A DNA stretch of 64,000 nt from Leptoclinus maculatus (taxonomy: Eukaryota; Chordata; Actinopteri; Perciformes; Stichaeidae). The notes beneath the pieces were generated by a model. The model saw only the letters and a list, made by a program, of their open reading frames with translations, was not told the DNA's origin and ran no database searches. The stretch is taken from positions 1,265,501 to 1,329,500 of the forward strand of contig JAVDOI010000041.1 of assembly GCA_032191485.1 (NCBI GenBank), given 5' to 3'. Positions within the stretch are counted from its first letter, which is position 1; every line of letters begins with the position of its first letter. This document shows, piece by piece, positions 1 through 11,865 of this stretch. Both the position numbers and the translations under genes were made by a program.

Positions 1-339
1 TCTGCCAAACGCGGTAAAGTGATTTTTATGTTTGTGGTGTTAAAAATGTGAGCTACAGCGCAAGATACAAAACTGGTACCGTCTGCTTTCTTTGAGGAAT
101 TAGTGGTCAGATTTAACATGGAGTCTAATGGAGCAGTTGGTTGGAGTTCATGTCGCTCTAAGGCTCCCTGAGCCAAATGTGTAAGTCTGTGGGATTCCAC
201 AGTCAGTTTTTTACGACAAGGACAAGATTAGCTACATTTCCATCCAGAAATTATGCATGAAGAGTGAAAATTGTGGAGTCGGTGGCAAAAGACAAATCTT
301 TTTTTCATAAGAATTTATAGCTCCTCTTCACTCTAGCGC

Positions 340-384
340 TGACATCACGCACTCTAAGCAGCGCAATACACACCCATTATAAAG
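340..384 (+). promoter_or_regulatory. CRE-like plus TATA-like motif pair (in every unit)
   Basis: TGACATCACGCA (one base from an ATF/CREB palindrome) is followed about 30 bp later by TTATAAAG. The pair recurs in the 5' module of the satellite units and in the duplicated copy inside unit 20 (48081 onward). The arrangement resembles a small Pol II promoter facing +. This is motif reading only; no transcription is shown. Confidence 0.25.
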
Positions 385-1940
385 TCAGAAAAGGACTGAA
401 AAATCATAAAAGTAAAAATGCTACAGTTCAAAAAGTATAAAAGATATCAACAAGCTGAATCATTCAGCAATAGTTAAGGATTTTCTCAACATTTGAAAGT
501 TGAAATGGTTTCTGTAGCTGAAAGTATGAGGAAGATGAAGGATTTGAAAGTTTAAGAGGATTTGAACATTTTCTCCATAGAAACCCATTCAAAATAAAAA
601 TTGCAAAAAGCTTAATAATTCAAAAAGTTTAAAGATTATAAATATGAAGAGACATAGCACACATGAGCTGAAATAGCTGAACATTTTGATAGTTGAACGG
701 TTTCTGTAGCTTAAAAATTGTGGAAGGAGAAGCGTTGCAAAATACGTACGGAAGAAATATAATAAGAAGAACTAGAAAATGCATTTCCTGCTGAAAATGT
801 GTTGGAATGCTGAAAGCTGAAATTAATTGTAAAAAAATTGCTAAAAATTAAGAAATGGGAGACTACCTGTCTGAAAAATGTTGAAGCCTGAAAGCATTTA
901 AACTGCACTGCTGAAACCCCTTCTAGTTGAAATGTCTAACTATGATGTCTGTAGCTGAAAGTATGATGAAGAAGAAGGCTTTGAAAGTTGAAGAAGTTTA
1001 ATCCATGAGGCTTTTATTTTGAAAGGGTGGGGCTGGGTGGGGAGAGAGGAGACAGAATCAGAATGTATGAAACACACAGAGGTTATTAAATGACAGTCTT
1101 CATCACAAGCATTTCAGTTAGAATTCATTCTGTGGGGCTTTTCTTTTAAAATGGTGTGTCTGTGTGTGTGTATGTGTGGTGGGGGGGGGGGGTAAAAAGT
1201 CCTCTAAGACCTCTATGACTGTATGAGAGAGAGACACACAGAGAGAGAGAGAGAGACAGACAAACAGACACACAGAGAGAGAGAGAGACAGAGAGAGAGA
1301 TAATGTTGAAGGCCGAAAGCATTTAAACTGCACTGCTGAAAACCCTTCTAGTTGAAATGTCTAACTATGGTGTCTGTAGCTGAAAGTATGAGGAAGAAGA
1401 AGGCTTTGAAAGTTCAAGTTTAACAGGATTTGAAGATTTTCTCCATCGACATCCCATTAAATAAAAATAGCTAAAAGCTTAATAATTCAAAGTTTAAAGA
1501 TTACAAATATGAAAAGTCATATCACCTCTCTCCTGAAAGCTGAACATTTTGATATTTGAACGGTTTCTGTAGCTTAAAAAAACTGTCAGCAGTAGTGATA
1601 TTTGTAGTAGTAGAAGTTGTAGTTGTAGTTGTATTAGAAGTATTATTAGGAGTAGAAGTATTAGTAGCATTAGAATAAGTACTAGTTGTAGCAGTAGTGA
1701 TATTTGTAGTAGCAGTAGTAGTAGAAGTTAGCATTTCAGTTAGAATTTATTCTATGGGGCTTTTATTTTGAAATAGGGTGTGTGTGGGGGGGGCAGAAGG
1801 GGAGAGGAGACAGGATCATAATCTTAGATAAACACAAACAGGTTGCTAAATGACAGGTTTCATCACAAGCATTTCAGTTAGAATTCATTCTGTGGGGCTT
1901 TTATTTTAATATGGGGTGTGTGTGTGTGGGGGGGGGGGGG

Positions 1941-2086
1941 TCCTCTAAAGATCTCTAAGACCTGAATGAGAGAGAGACACAGAGAGATAGAGGGAGAGCA
2001 GTGTGTGTGTGTGTGGGGGGGGGGGGGGGTCCTCTAAAGATCTCTAAGACCTGAATGAGAGAGAGACACAGAGAGATAGAGGGAGA

Positions 2087-2118
<32 letters not shown>
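1941..2118. repeat. Doubled terminal TG/G + GA block (unit 0)
   Basis: TCCTCTAAAGATCTCTAAG with its GA-rich tail and TG/poly-G lead occurs twice, about 89 bp apart. The same duplication is seen in units 7 (18407-18585) and 11 (27494-27668) and nowhere else, which marks these three as one lineage. Confidence 0.85.
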
Positions 2119-2120
<2 letters not shown>

Positions 2121-2229
2121 TCAGTGCCTCTGTGTGTTTATCAACACTAATGAGCTCATATGAACACCTGTGTGAGAGATTAGAGTGAACAGTGATTTTC
2201 AACAAAACTACCTGTCAAACATATGCCCT

Positions 2230-3730
2230 TCATACCAAAACCATGAGACTAATCAATAAAATATGGATACCGTGAGAGAGATAAGACTCTGCCAAACGCG
2301 GTAAAGTGATTTTTATGTTTGTGGTGTTAAAAATGTGAGCTACAGCGCAAGATACAAAACTGGTACCGTCTGCTTTCTTTGAGGAATTAGTGGTCAGATT
2401 TAACATGGAGTCTAATGGAGCAGTTGGTTGGAGTTCATGTCGCTCTAAGGCTCCCTGAGCCAAATGTGTAAGTCTGTGGGATTCCACAGTCAGTTTTTTA
2501 CGACAAGGACAAGATTAGCTACATTTCCATCCAGAAATTATGCATGAAGAGTGAAAATTGTGGAGTCGGTGGCAAAAGACAAATCTTTTTTTCATAAGAA
2601 TTTATAGCTCCTCTTCACTCTAGCGCTGACATCACGCACTCTAAGCAGCGCAATACACACCCATTATAAAGTCAGAAAAGGACTGAAAAATCATAAAAGT
2701 AAAAATGCTACAGTTCAAAAAGTATAAAAGATATCAACAAGCTGAATCATTCAGCAATAGTTAAGGATTTTCTCAACATTTGAAAGTTGAAATGGTTTCT
2801 GTAGCTGAAAGTATGAGGAAGATGAAGGATTTGAAAGTTTAAAAAGTTTAAGAGGATTTGAACATTTTCTCCATAGAAACCCATTCAAAATAAAAATTGC
2901 AAAAAGCTTAATAATTCAAAAAGTTTAAAGATTAGAAATATGAAGAGACATAGCACACATGAGCTGAAATAGCTGAACATTTTGATAGTTGAACGGTTTC
3001 TGTAGCTTAAAAATTGTGGAAGGAGAAGCGTTGCAAAATACGTACGGAAGAAATATAAGAAGAATAAAGATTCGAAGAACAATACTTGGAATGCTTAAAA
3101 GCATTCCAACAACTAGAAAATGCATTTCCTGCTGAAAATGCGTTGGAATGCTGAAAGCTGAAATTAATTGTAAAAAAATTGCTGAAAATTAAGAAATGGG
3201 AGACTACCTGTCTGAAAAATGTTGAAGCCTGAAAGCATTTAAACTGCACTGCTGAAACCCCTTCTAGTTGAAATGTCTAACTATGATGTCTGTAGCTGAA
3301 AGTATGAGGAAGAAGAAGGCTTTGAAAGTTGAAGAAGTTTAATCCATGAGGCTTTTATTTTGAAAGGGTGGGGCTGGGTGGGGAGAGAGGAGACAGAATC
3401 AGAATGTATGAAACACACAGAGGTTATTAAATGACAGTCTTCATCACAAGCATTTCAGTTAGAATTCATTCTGTGGGGCTTTTATTTTAAAATGGTGTGT
3501 GTCTGTGTGTATGTGTGGTGGGGGGGGGATAAAAAGTCCTCTAAGACCTCAATGACTGTATGAGAGAGAGACACACAGAGAGACAGACAGAGACAGACAA
3601 ACAGACACAGAGAGAGAGAGAGACAGAGAGAGACAGAAAGAGAGAGAGAGAGAGACAGACACACAGAGAGACATACAGAGACAGACAAACCGACACAGAG
3701 AGAGAGAGAGACAGAGAAAGACAGAAAGAG

Positions 3731-3763
<33 letters not shown>

Positions 3764-4913
3764 GAATGTTGAAGCCTGAAAGCATTTAAACTGCACTGCT
3801 GAAACCCTTCTAGTTGAAATGTCTAACTATGGTGTCTGTAGCTGAAAGTATGAGGAAGAAGAAGGCTTTGAAAGTTCAAGTTTAACAGGATTTGAAGATT
3901 TTCTCCATAGACATCCCATTAAACAAAAATAGCTAAAAGCTTAATAATTCAAAGTTTAAAGATTAAAGATATGGAAAGTCATATCACCTCTCTCCTGAAA
4001 GCTGAACATTTTGATATTTGAACGGTTTCTGTAGCTTAAAAAAACTGTCAGCAGTAGTGATATTTGTAGTAGTAGTATTAGAAGTTGTAGTTGTGTTAGA
4101 AGTATTATTAGGACTAGAAGTATTAGTAGCATTAGAATAAGTACTAGTTGTAGCAGTAGTGATATTTGTAGTAGCAGTAGTAGTAGAAGTTGTAGTTGTA
4201 TTACAAGTATTATTAGGAGTAGAAGTATTAGTAGCATTAGAATAAGTACTAGTTGTAGCAGTAGTGATATTTGTAGTAGTAGTAGTAGTAGAAGTTGTAG
4301 TTGTATTACAAGTATTATTAGGAGTAGAAGTATTAGTAGCATTAGAATAAGTACTAGTTGTAGCAGTAGTGATATTTGTAGTAGTAGTAGTAGTAGAAGT
4401 TGTAGTTGTATTAGAAGTATTATTAGGAGTAGAAGTATTAGTAGCATTAGAATAAGTACTAGTTGTAGCAGTAGTGATATTTGTAGTAGCAGTAGTAGTA
4501 GAAGTTAGCATTTCAGTTAGAATTCATTCTGTGGGGCTTTTATTTTGAAATGGGGTGTGTTGGGGGGGGGGCAGAAGGGGAGAGGAGACAGGATCATAAT
4601 CTTAGATAAACACAAACAGGTTGCTAAATGACAGGTTTCATCACAAGCATTTCAGTTAGAATTCATTCTGTGGGGCTTTTATTTTAATATGGGGTGTGTG
4701 TGTGTGTGTGTGGGGGGGGGGAGTCCTCTAAAGATCTCTAAGACCTGAATGAGAGAGAGACACAGAGAGATAGAGGGAGAGCAGTGTGTGTGTGTGTGTG
4801 TGTCTCAGTGCCTCTGTGTGTTTATCAACACTAATGAGCTCATATGAACACCTGTGTGAGAGATTAGAGTGAACAGTGATTTTCAACAAAACTACCTGTC
4901 AAACATATGCCCT
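2230..4913. repeat. Satellite unit 1 (longest, 2684 bp)
   Basis: One 48 bp palindromic element (3064-3111), an enlarged GA-rich block (about 3560-3765) and four copies of the 105 bp minisatellite (4051-4506) account for its length. Confidence 0.95.
4051..4506. repeat. 105 bp GTA-rich minisatellite, ~4 copies
   Basis: GCAGTAGTGATATTTGTAG recurs at 4051, 4153, 4258, 4363 and 4468, giving spacings of 102, 105, 105 and 105 bp. Read on the minus strand it encodes a Thr/Asn/Ser-rich 35-residue repeat whose frame survives copy-number change because the period is a multiple of three. Confidence 0.93.
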
Positions 4914-6998
4914 TCATACCAAAACCATGAGACTAATCAATAACATATGGATACCGTGAGAGAGATAAGACTCTGCCAAACGCGGTAAAGTGATTTTTAT
5001 GTTTGTGGTGTTAAAAATGTGAGCTACAGCGCAAGATACAAAACTGGTACCGTCTGCTTTCTTTGAGGAATTAGTGGTCAGATTTAACATGGAGTCTAAT
5101 GGAGCAGTTGGTTGGAGTTCATGTCGCTCTAAGGCTCCCTGAGCCAAATGTGTAAGTCTGTGGGATTCCACAGTCAGTTTTTTAGGACAAGGACAAGATT
5201 AGCTACTTTTCCATCCAGAAATTATGCATAAAGAGTGAAAATTGTGGAGTCGGGGGCAAAAGACAAATCTTTTTTTCATAAGAATTTCAAGCTGCTCTTC
5301 ACTCTAGCGGTGACATCACGCACTCTAAGCAGCGCAATACACACCCATTATAAAGTCAGAAAAGGACTGAAAAATCATAAAAGTAAAAATGCTACAGTTC
5401 AAAAAGTATAAAAGATATCAACAAGCTGAATCATTCAGCAATAGTTAAGGATTTTCTCAACATTTGAAAGTTGAAATGGTTTCTGTAGCTGAAAGTATGA
5501 GGAAGTTGAAGGATTTGAAAGTTTAAAAAGTTTAAGAGGATTTGAACATTTTCTCCATAGAAACCCATTCAAAATAAAAATTGCAAAAAGCTTAATAATT
5601 CAAAAAGTTTAAAGATTAGAAATATGAAGAGACATAGCACACATGAGCTGAAAGAGCTGAACATTTTGATAGTTGAACGGTTTCTGTAGCTTAAAAATTG
5701 TGGAAGGAGAAGCGTTGCAAAATACGTACGGAAGAAATATAATAAAAAGAGGAATAAAGATTTGAAGAACAATACTTGGAATGCTTAAAAGCATTCCAAC
5801 AACTAGAAAATGCATTTCCTGCTGAAAATGCGTTGGAATGCTGAAAGCTGAAATTAATTGTAAAAAAATTGCTAAAAATTAAGAAATGGGAGACTACCTG
5901 TCTGAAAAATGTTGAAGCCTGAAAGCATTTAAACTGCACTGCTGAAACCCCTTCTAGTTGAAATGTCTAACTATGATGTCTGTAGCTGAAAGTATGAGGA
6001 AGAAGAAGGCTTTGAAAGTTGAAGAAGTTTAATCCATGAGGCTTTTTCATTTTGAAAGGGTGGGGCTGGGTGGGGGAGAGAGGAGACAGAATCAGAATGT
6101 ATGAAACACACAGAGGTTATTAAATGACAGTCTTCATCACAAGCATTTCAGTTAGAATACATTCTGTGAGGCTTTTATTTTAAAATGGTGTGTCTGTGTG
6201 TATGTATGTGTGGTGGGGGGGGGATAAAAAGTCCTCTAAGACCTCAATGACTGTATGAGAGAGAGACACACAGAGAGAGAGACAGAGACAGACACACAGA
6301 GAGACAGACAGAGACAGACAAACAGACACAGAGAGAGAGAGAGACAGAGAAAGACAGAAAGAGAGAGAGAGAGACAGAGAGAGAGAGAATGTTGAAGGCC
6401 GAAAGCATTTAAACTGCACTGCTGAAAACCCTTCTAGTTGAAATGTCTAACTATGGTGTCTGTAGCTGAAAGTATGAGGAAGAAGAAGGCTTTGAAAGTT
6501 CAAGTTTAACAGGATTTGAAGATTTTCTCCATCGACATCCCATTAAATAAAAATAGCTAAAAGCTTAATAATTCAAAGTTTAAAGATTAAAGATATGGAA
6601 AGTCATATCACCTCTCTCCTGAAAGCTGAACATTTTGATATTTGAACGGTTTCTGTAGCTTAAAAAAACTGTCAGCAGTAGTGATATTTGTAGTAGTAGT
6701 AGTAGAAGTTGTAGTTGTATTAGAAGTATTATTAGGAGTAGAAGTATTAGTAGCATTAGAATAAGTACTACTTGTAGCAGTAGTGATATTTGTAGTAGCA
6801 GTAGTAGTAGAAGTTAGCATTTCAGTTAGAATTTATTCTATGGGGCTTTTATTTTGAAATGGGATGTGGGGGGGGGGGCAGACGGGGAGAGGAGACAGGA
6901 TCATAATGTTAGATTAACACAAACAGGTTGCTAAATGACAGGTTTCATCACAAGCATTTCAGTTAGAATTCATTCTGTGGGGCTTTTATTTTAATATG

Positions 6999-7045
<47 letters not shown>

Positions 7046-7108
7046 GGGGAGTCCTCTAAAGATCTCTAAGACCTGAATGAGAGAGAGACACAGAGAGATA
7101 GAGGGAGA

Positions 7109-7150
<42 letters not shown>

Positions 7151-7259
7151 TCAGTGCCTCTGTGTGTTTATCAACACTAATGAGCTCATATGAACACCTG
7201 TGTGAGAGATTAGAGTGAACAGTGATTTTCAACAAAACTACCTGTCAAACATATGCCCT
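4914..7259. repeat. Satellite unit 2
   Basis: 2346 bp, one 48 bp element and one minisatellite copy. Its 5' part has diagnostic variants (AATAACATATGG; GCATAAAGAGTG; TCGGGGGCAAAAG) shared only with unit 14. A 21-base G run lies at 7029-7049. Confidence 0.95.
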
Positions 7260-9305
7260 TCATACCAAAACCATGAGACTAATCAATAAAATATGGATAC
7301 CGTGAGAGAGATAAGACTCTGCCAAACGCGGTAAAGTGATTTTTATGTTTGTGGTGTTAAAAATGTGAGCTACAGCGCAAGATACAAAACTGGTACCGTC
7401 TGCTTTCTTTGAGGAATTAGTGGTCAGATTTAACATGGAGTCTAATGGAGCAGTTGGTTGGAGTTCATGTCGCTCTAAGGCTCCCTGAGCCAAATGTGTA
7501 AGTCTGTGGGATTCCACAGTCAGTTTTTTACGACAAGGACAAGATTAGCTACATTTCCATCCAGAAATTATGCATGAAGAGTGAAAATTGTGGAGTCGGT
7601 GGCAAAAGACAAATCTTTTTTTCATAAGAATTTATAGCTCCTCTTCACTCTAGCGCTGACATCACGCGCTCTAAGCAGCGCAATACACACCCATTATAAA
7701 GTCAGAAAAGGACTGAAAAATCATAAAAGTAAAAATGCTACAGTTCAAAAAGTATAAAAGATATCAACAAGCTGAATCATTCAGCAATAGTTAAGGATTT
7801 TCTCAACATTTGAAAGTTGAAATGGTTTCTGTAGCTGAAAGTATGAGGAAGATGAAGGATTTGAAAGTTTAAAAAGTTTAAGAGGATTTGAACATTTTCT
7901 CCATAGAAACCCATTCAAAATAAAAATTGCAAAAAGCTTAATAATTCAAAAAGTTTAAAGATTATAAATATGAAGAGACATAGCACACATGAGCTGAAAT
8001 AGCTGAACATTTTGATAGTTGAACGGTTTCTGTAGCTTAAAAATTGTGGAAGGAGAAGCGTTGCAAAATACGTACGGAAGAAATATAATAAGAAGAACTA
8101 GAAAATGCATTTCCTGCTGAAAATGCGTTGGAATGCTGAAAGCTGAAATTAATTGTAAAAAAATTGCTAAAAATTAAGAAATGGGAGACTACCTGTCTGA
8201 AAAATGTTGAAGCCTGAAAGCATTTAAACTGCACTGCTGAAACCCCTTCTAGTTGAAATGTCTAACTATGATGTCTGTAGCTGAAAGTATGAGGAAGAAG
8301 AAGGCTTTGAAAGTTGAAGAAGTTTAATCCATGAGGCTTTTTCATTTTGAAAGGGTGGGGCTGGGTGGGGGAGAGAGGAGACAGAATCAGAATGTATGAA
8401 ACACACAGAGGTTATTAAATGACAGTCTTCATCACAAGCATTTCAGTTAGAATACATTCTGTGGGGCTTTTATTTTAAAATGGTGTGTCTGTGTGTATGT
8501 ATGTGTGGTGGGGGGGGGATAAAAAGTCCTCTAAGACCTCAATGACTGTATGAGAGAGAGACACACAGAGAGAGAGACAGAGACAGACACACAGAGAGAC
8601 AGACAGAGACAGACAAACAGACACAGAGAGAGAGAGAGACAGAGAAAGACAGAAAGAGAGAGAGAGAGACAGAGAGAGAGAGAATGTTGAAGGCCGAAAG
8701 CATTTAAACTGCACTGCTGAAAACCCTTCTAGTTGAAATGTCTAACTATGGTGTCTGTAGCTGAAAGTATGAGGAAGAAGAAGGCTTTGAAAGTTCAAGT
8801 TTAACAGGATTTGAAGATTTTCTCCATCGACATCCCATTAAATAAAAATAGCTAAAAGCTTAATAATTCAAAGTTTAAAGATTAAAGATATGGAAAGTCA
8901 TATCACCTCTCTCCTGAAAGCTGAACAATTTGATATTTGAACGGTTTCTGTAGCTTAAAAAAACTGTCAGCAGTAGTGATATTTGTAGTAGTAGTAGTAG
9001 AAGTTGTAGTTGTATTAGAAGTATTATTAGGAGTAGAAGTATTAGTAGCATTAGAATAAGTACTACTTGTAGCAGTAGTGATATTTGTAGTAGCAGTAGT
9101 AGTAGAAGTTAGCATTTCAGTTAGAATTTATTCTATGGGGCTTTTATTTTGAAATGGGATGTGGGGGGGGGGGCAGACGGGGAGAGGAGACAGGATCATA
9201 ATGTTAGATTAACACAAACAGGTTGCTAAATGACAGGTTTCATCACAAGCATTTCAGTTAGAATTCATTCTGTGGGGCTTTTATTTTAATATGGGGTGTG
9301 TGTGT

Positions 9306-9336
<31 letters not shown>

Positions 9337-9403
9337 GGGGGGGGAGTCCTCTAAAGATCTCTAAGACCTGAATGAGAGAGAGACACAGAGAGATAGAGGG
9401 AGA

Positions 9404-9439
<36 letters not shown>

Positions 9440-9548
9440 TCAGTGCCTCTGTGTGTTTATCAACACTAATGAGCTCATATGAACACCTGTGTGAGAGATT
9501 AGAGTGAACAGTGATTTTCAACAAAACTACCTGTCAAACATATGCCCT
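7260..9548. repeat. Satellite unit 3
   Basis: 2289 bp, no 48 bp element, one minisatellite copy and a 25-base G run at 9320-9344. It is nearly identical to units 17 and 18, including an AACAATTTGATATTTG variant in block gamma. Confidence 0.95.
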
Positions 9549-11722
9549 TCATACCAAAACCATGAGACTAATCAATAAAATATGGATACCGTGAGAGAGA
9601 TAAGACTCTGCCAAACGCGGTAAAGTGATTTTTATGTTTGTGGTGTTAAAAATGTGAGCTACAGCGCAAGATACAAAACTGGTACCGTCTGCTTTCTTTG
9701 AGGAATTAGTGGTCAGATTTAACATGGAGTCTAATGGAGCAGTTGGTTGGAGTTCATGTCGCTCTAAGGCTCCCTGAGCCAAATGTGTAAGTCTGTGGGA
9801 TTCCACAGTCAGTTTTTTACGACAAGGACAAGATTAGCTACATTTCCATCCAGAAATTATGCATGAAGAGTGAAAATTGTGGAGTCGGTGGCAAAAGACA
9901 AATCTTTTTTTCATAAGAATTTATAGCTCCTCTTCACTCTAGCGCTGACATCACGCACTCTAAGCAGCGCAATACACACCCATTATAAAGTCAGAAAAGG
10001 ACTGAAAAATCATAAAAGTAAAAATGCTACAGTTCAAAAAGTATAAAAGATATCAACAAGCTGAATCATTCAGCAATAGTTAAGGATTTTCTCAACATTT
10101 GAAAGTTGAAATGGTTTCTGTAGCTGAAAGTATGAGGAAGATGAAGGATTTGAAAGTTTAAAAAGTTTAAGAGGATTTGAACATTTTCTCCATAGAAACC
10201 CATTCAAAATAAAAATTGCAAAAAGCTTAATAATTCAAAAAGTTTAAAGATTATAAATATGAAGAGACATAGCACACATGAGCTGAAATAGCTGAACATT
10301 TTGATAGTTGAACGGTTTCTGTAGCTTAAAAATTGTGGAAGGAGAAGCGTTGCAAAATACGTACGGAAGAAATATAAGAAGAATAAAGATTTGAAGAACA
10401 ATACTTGGAATGCTTAAAAGCATTCCAACAACTAGAAAATGCATTTCCTGCTGAAAATGCGTTGGAATGCTGAAAGCTGAAATTAATTGTAAAAAAATTG
10501 CTAAAAATTAAGAAATGGGAGACTACCTGTCTGAAAAATGTTGAAGCCTGAAAGCATTTAAACTGCACTGCTGAAAACCCTTCTAGTTGAAATGTCTAAC
10601 TATGATGTCTGTAGCTGAAAGTATGAGGAAGAAGAAGGCTTTGAAAGTTGAAGAAGTTTAATCCATGAGGCTTTTTCATTTTGAAAGGGTGGGGCTGGGT
10701 GGGGGAGAGAGGAGACAGAATCAGAATGTATGAAACACACAGAGGTTATTAAATGACAGTCTTCATCACAAGCATTTCAGTTAGAATACATTCTGTGGGG
10801 CTTTTCTTTTAAAATGGTGTGTCTGTGTGTATGTATGTGTGGTGGGGGGGGGATAAAAAGTCCTCTAAGACCTCAATGACTGTATGAGAGAGAGACACAC
10901 ACACAGAGAGAGAGACAGAGACAGACACACAGAGAGACAGACAGAGACAGACAAACAGACACAGAGAGAGAGAGAGACAGAGAAAGACAGAAAGAGAGAG
11001 AGAGAGACAGAGAGAGAGAGAATGTTGAAGGCCGAAAGCATTTAAACTGCACTGCTGAAAACCCTTCTAGTTGAAATGTCTAACTATGGTGTCTGTAGCT
11101 GAAAGTATGAGGAAGAAGAAGGCTTTGAAAGTTCAAGTTTAACAGGATTTGAAGATTTTCTCCATCGACATCCCATTAAATAAAAATAGCTAAAAGCTTA
11201 ATAATTCAAAGTTTAAAGATTAAAGATATGGAAAGTCATATCACCTCTCTCCTGAAAGCTGAACATTTTGATATTTGAACGGTTTCTGTAGCTTAAAAAA
11301 ACTGTCAGCAGTAGTGATATTTGTAGTAGTAGTAGTAGAAGTTGTAGTTGTATTAGAAGTATTATTAGGAGTAGAAGTATTAGTAGCATTAGAATAAGTA
11401 CTACTTGTAGCAGTAGTGATATTTGTAGTAGCAGTAGTAGTAGAAGTTAGCATTTCAGTTAGAATTTATTCTATGGGGCTTTTATTTTGAAATGGGATGT
11501 GGGGGGGGGGCAGACGGGGAGAGGAGACAGGATCATAATGTTAGATAAATACAAACAGGTTGCTAAATGACAGGTTTCATCACAAGCATTTCAGTTAGAA
11601 TTCATTCTGTGGGGCTTTTATTTTAATATGGGGTGTGTGTGTGTGTGTGTGGGGGGGGGGGGGGGTCCTCTAAAGATCTCTAAGACCTGAATGAGAGAAA
11701 GACACAGAGAGATAGAGGGAGA

Positions 11723-11756
<34 letters not shown>

Positions 11757-11865
11757 TCAGTGCCTCTGTGTGTTTATCAACACTAATGAGCTCATATGAA
11801 CACCTGTGTGAGAGATTAGAGTGAACAGTGATTTTCAACAAAACTACCTGTCAAACATATGCCCT
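9549..11865. repeat. Satellite unit 4
   Basis: 2317 bp, one 48 bp element, one minisatellite copy, and an ACACACACAGAG start to the GA block. Confidence 0.95.

Larger units (their letters stand above)
1..2229. repeat. Satellite unit 0 (cut by window edge)
   Basis: The window opens about 58 bp inside the unit. There is no 48 bp palindromic element and one copy of the 105 bp minisatellite. The terminal TG/poly-G plus GA block is doubled (period about 89 bp, 1941-2118). Near 555 it lacks a 10 bp AAGTTT-type duplication that other units carry. It resembles units 7 and 11. Confidence 0.93.

Noticed and set aside
2230..2487. 85-codon minus ORF repeated in nearly every satellite unit
   Set aside because: No domain, strand-paired with repeat DNA, preserved simply because units are recent copies, and broken in units 6 and 11 by single changes. 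The longer versions at 48653-49015 and 53281-53820 also show no domain.
4051..4506. Mucin-like secreted protein encoded by the GTA minisatellite
   Set aside because: Thr/Asn/Ser richness follows from the trinucleotide-like DNA. There is no signal peptide or start context, and the other minus frame is an equally open Leu-rich translation.
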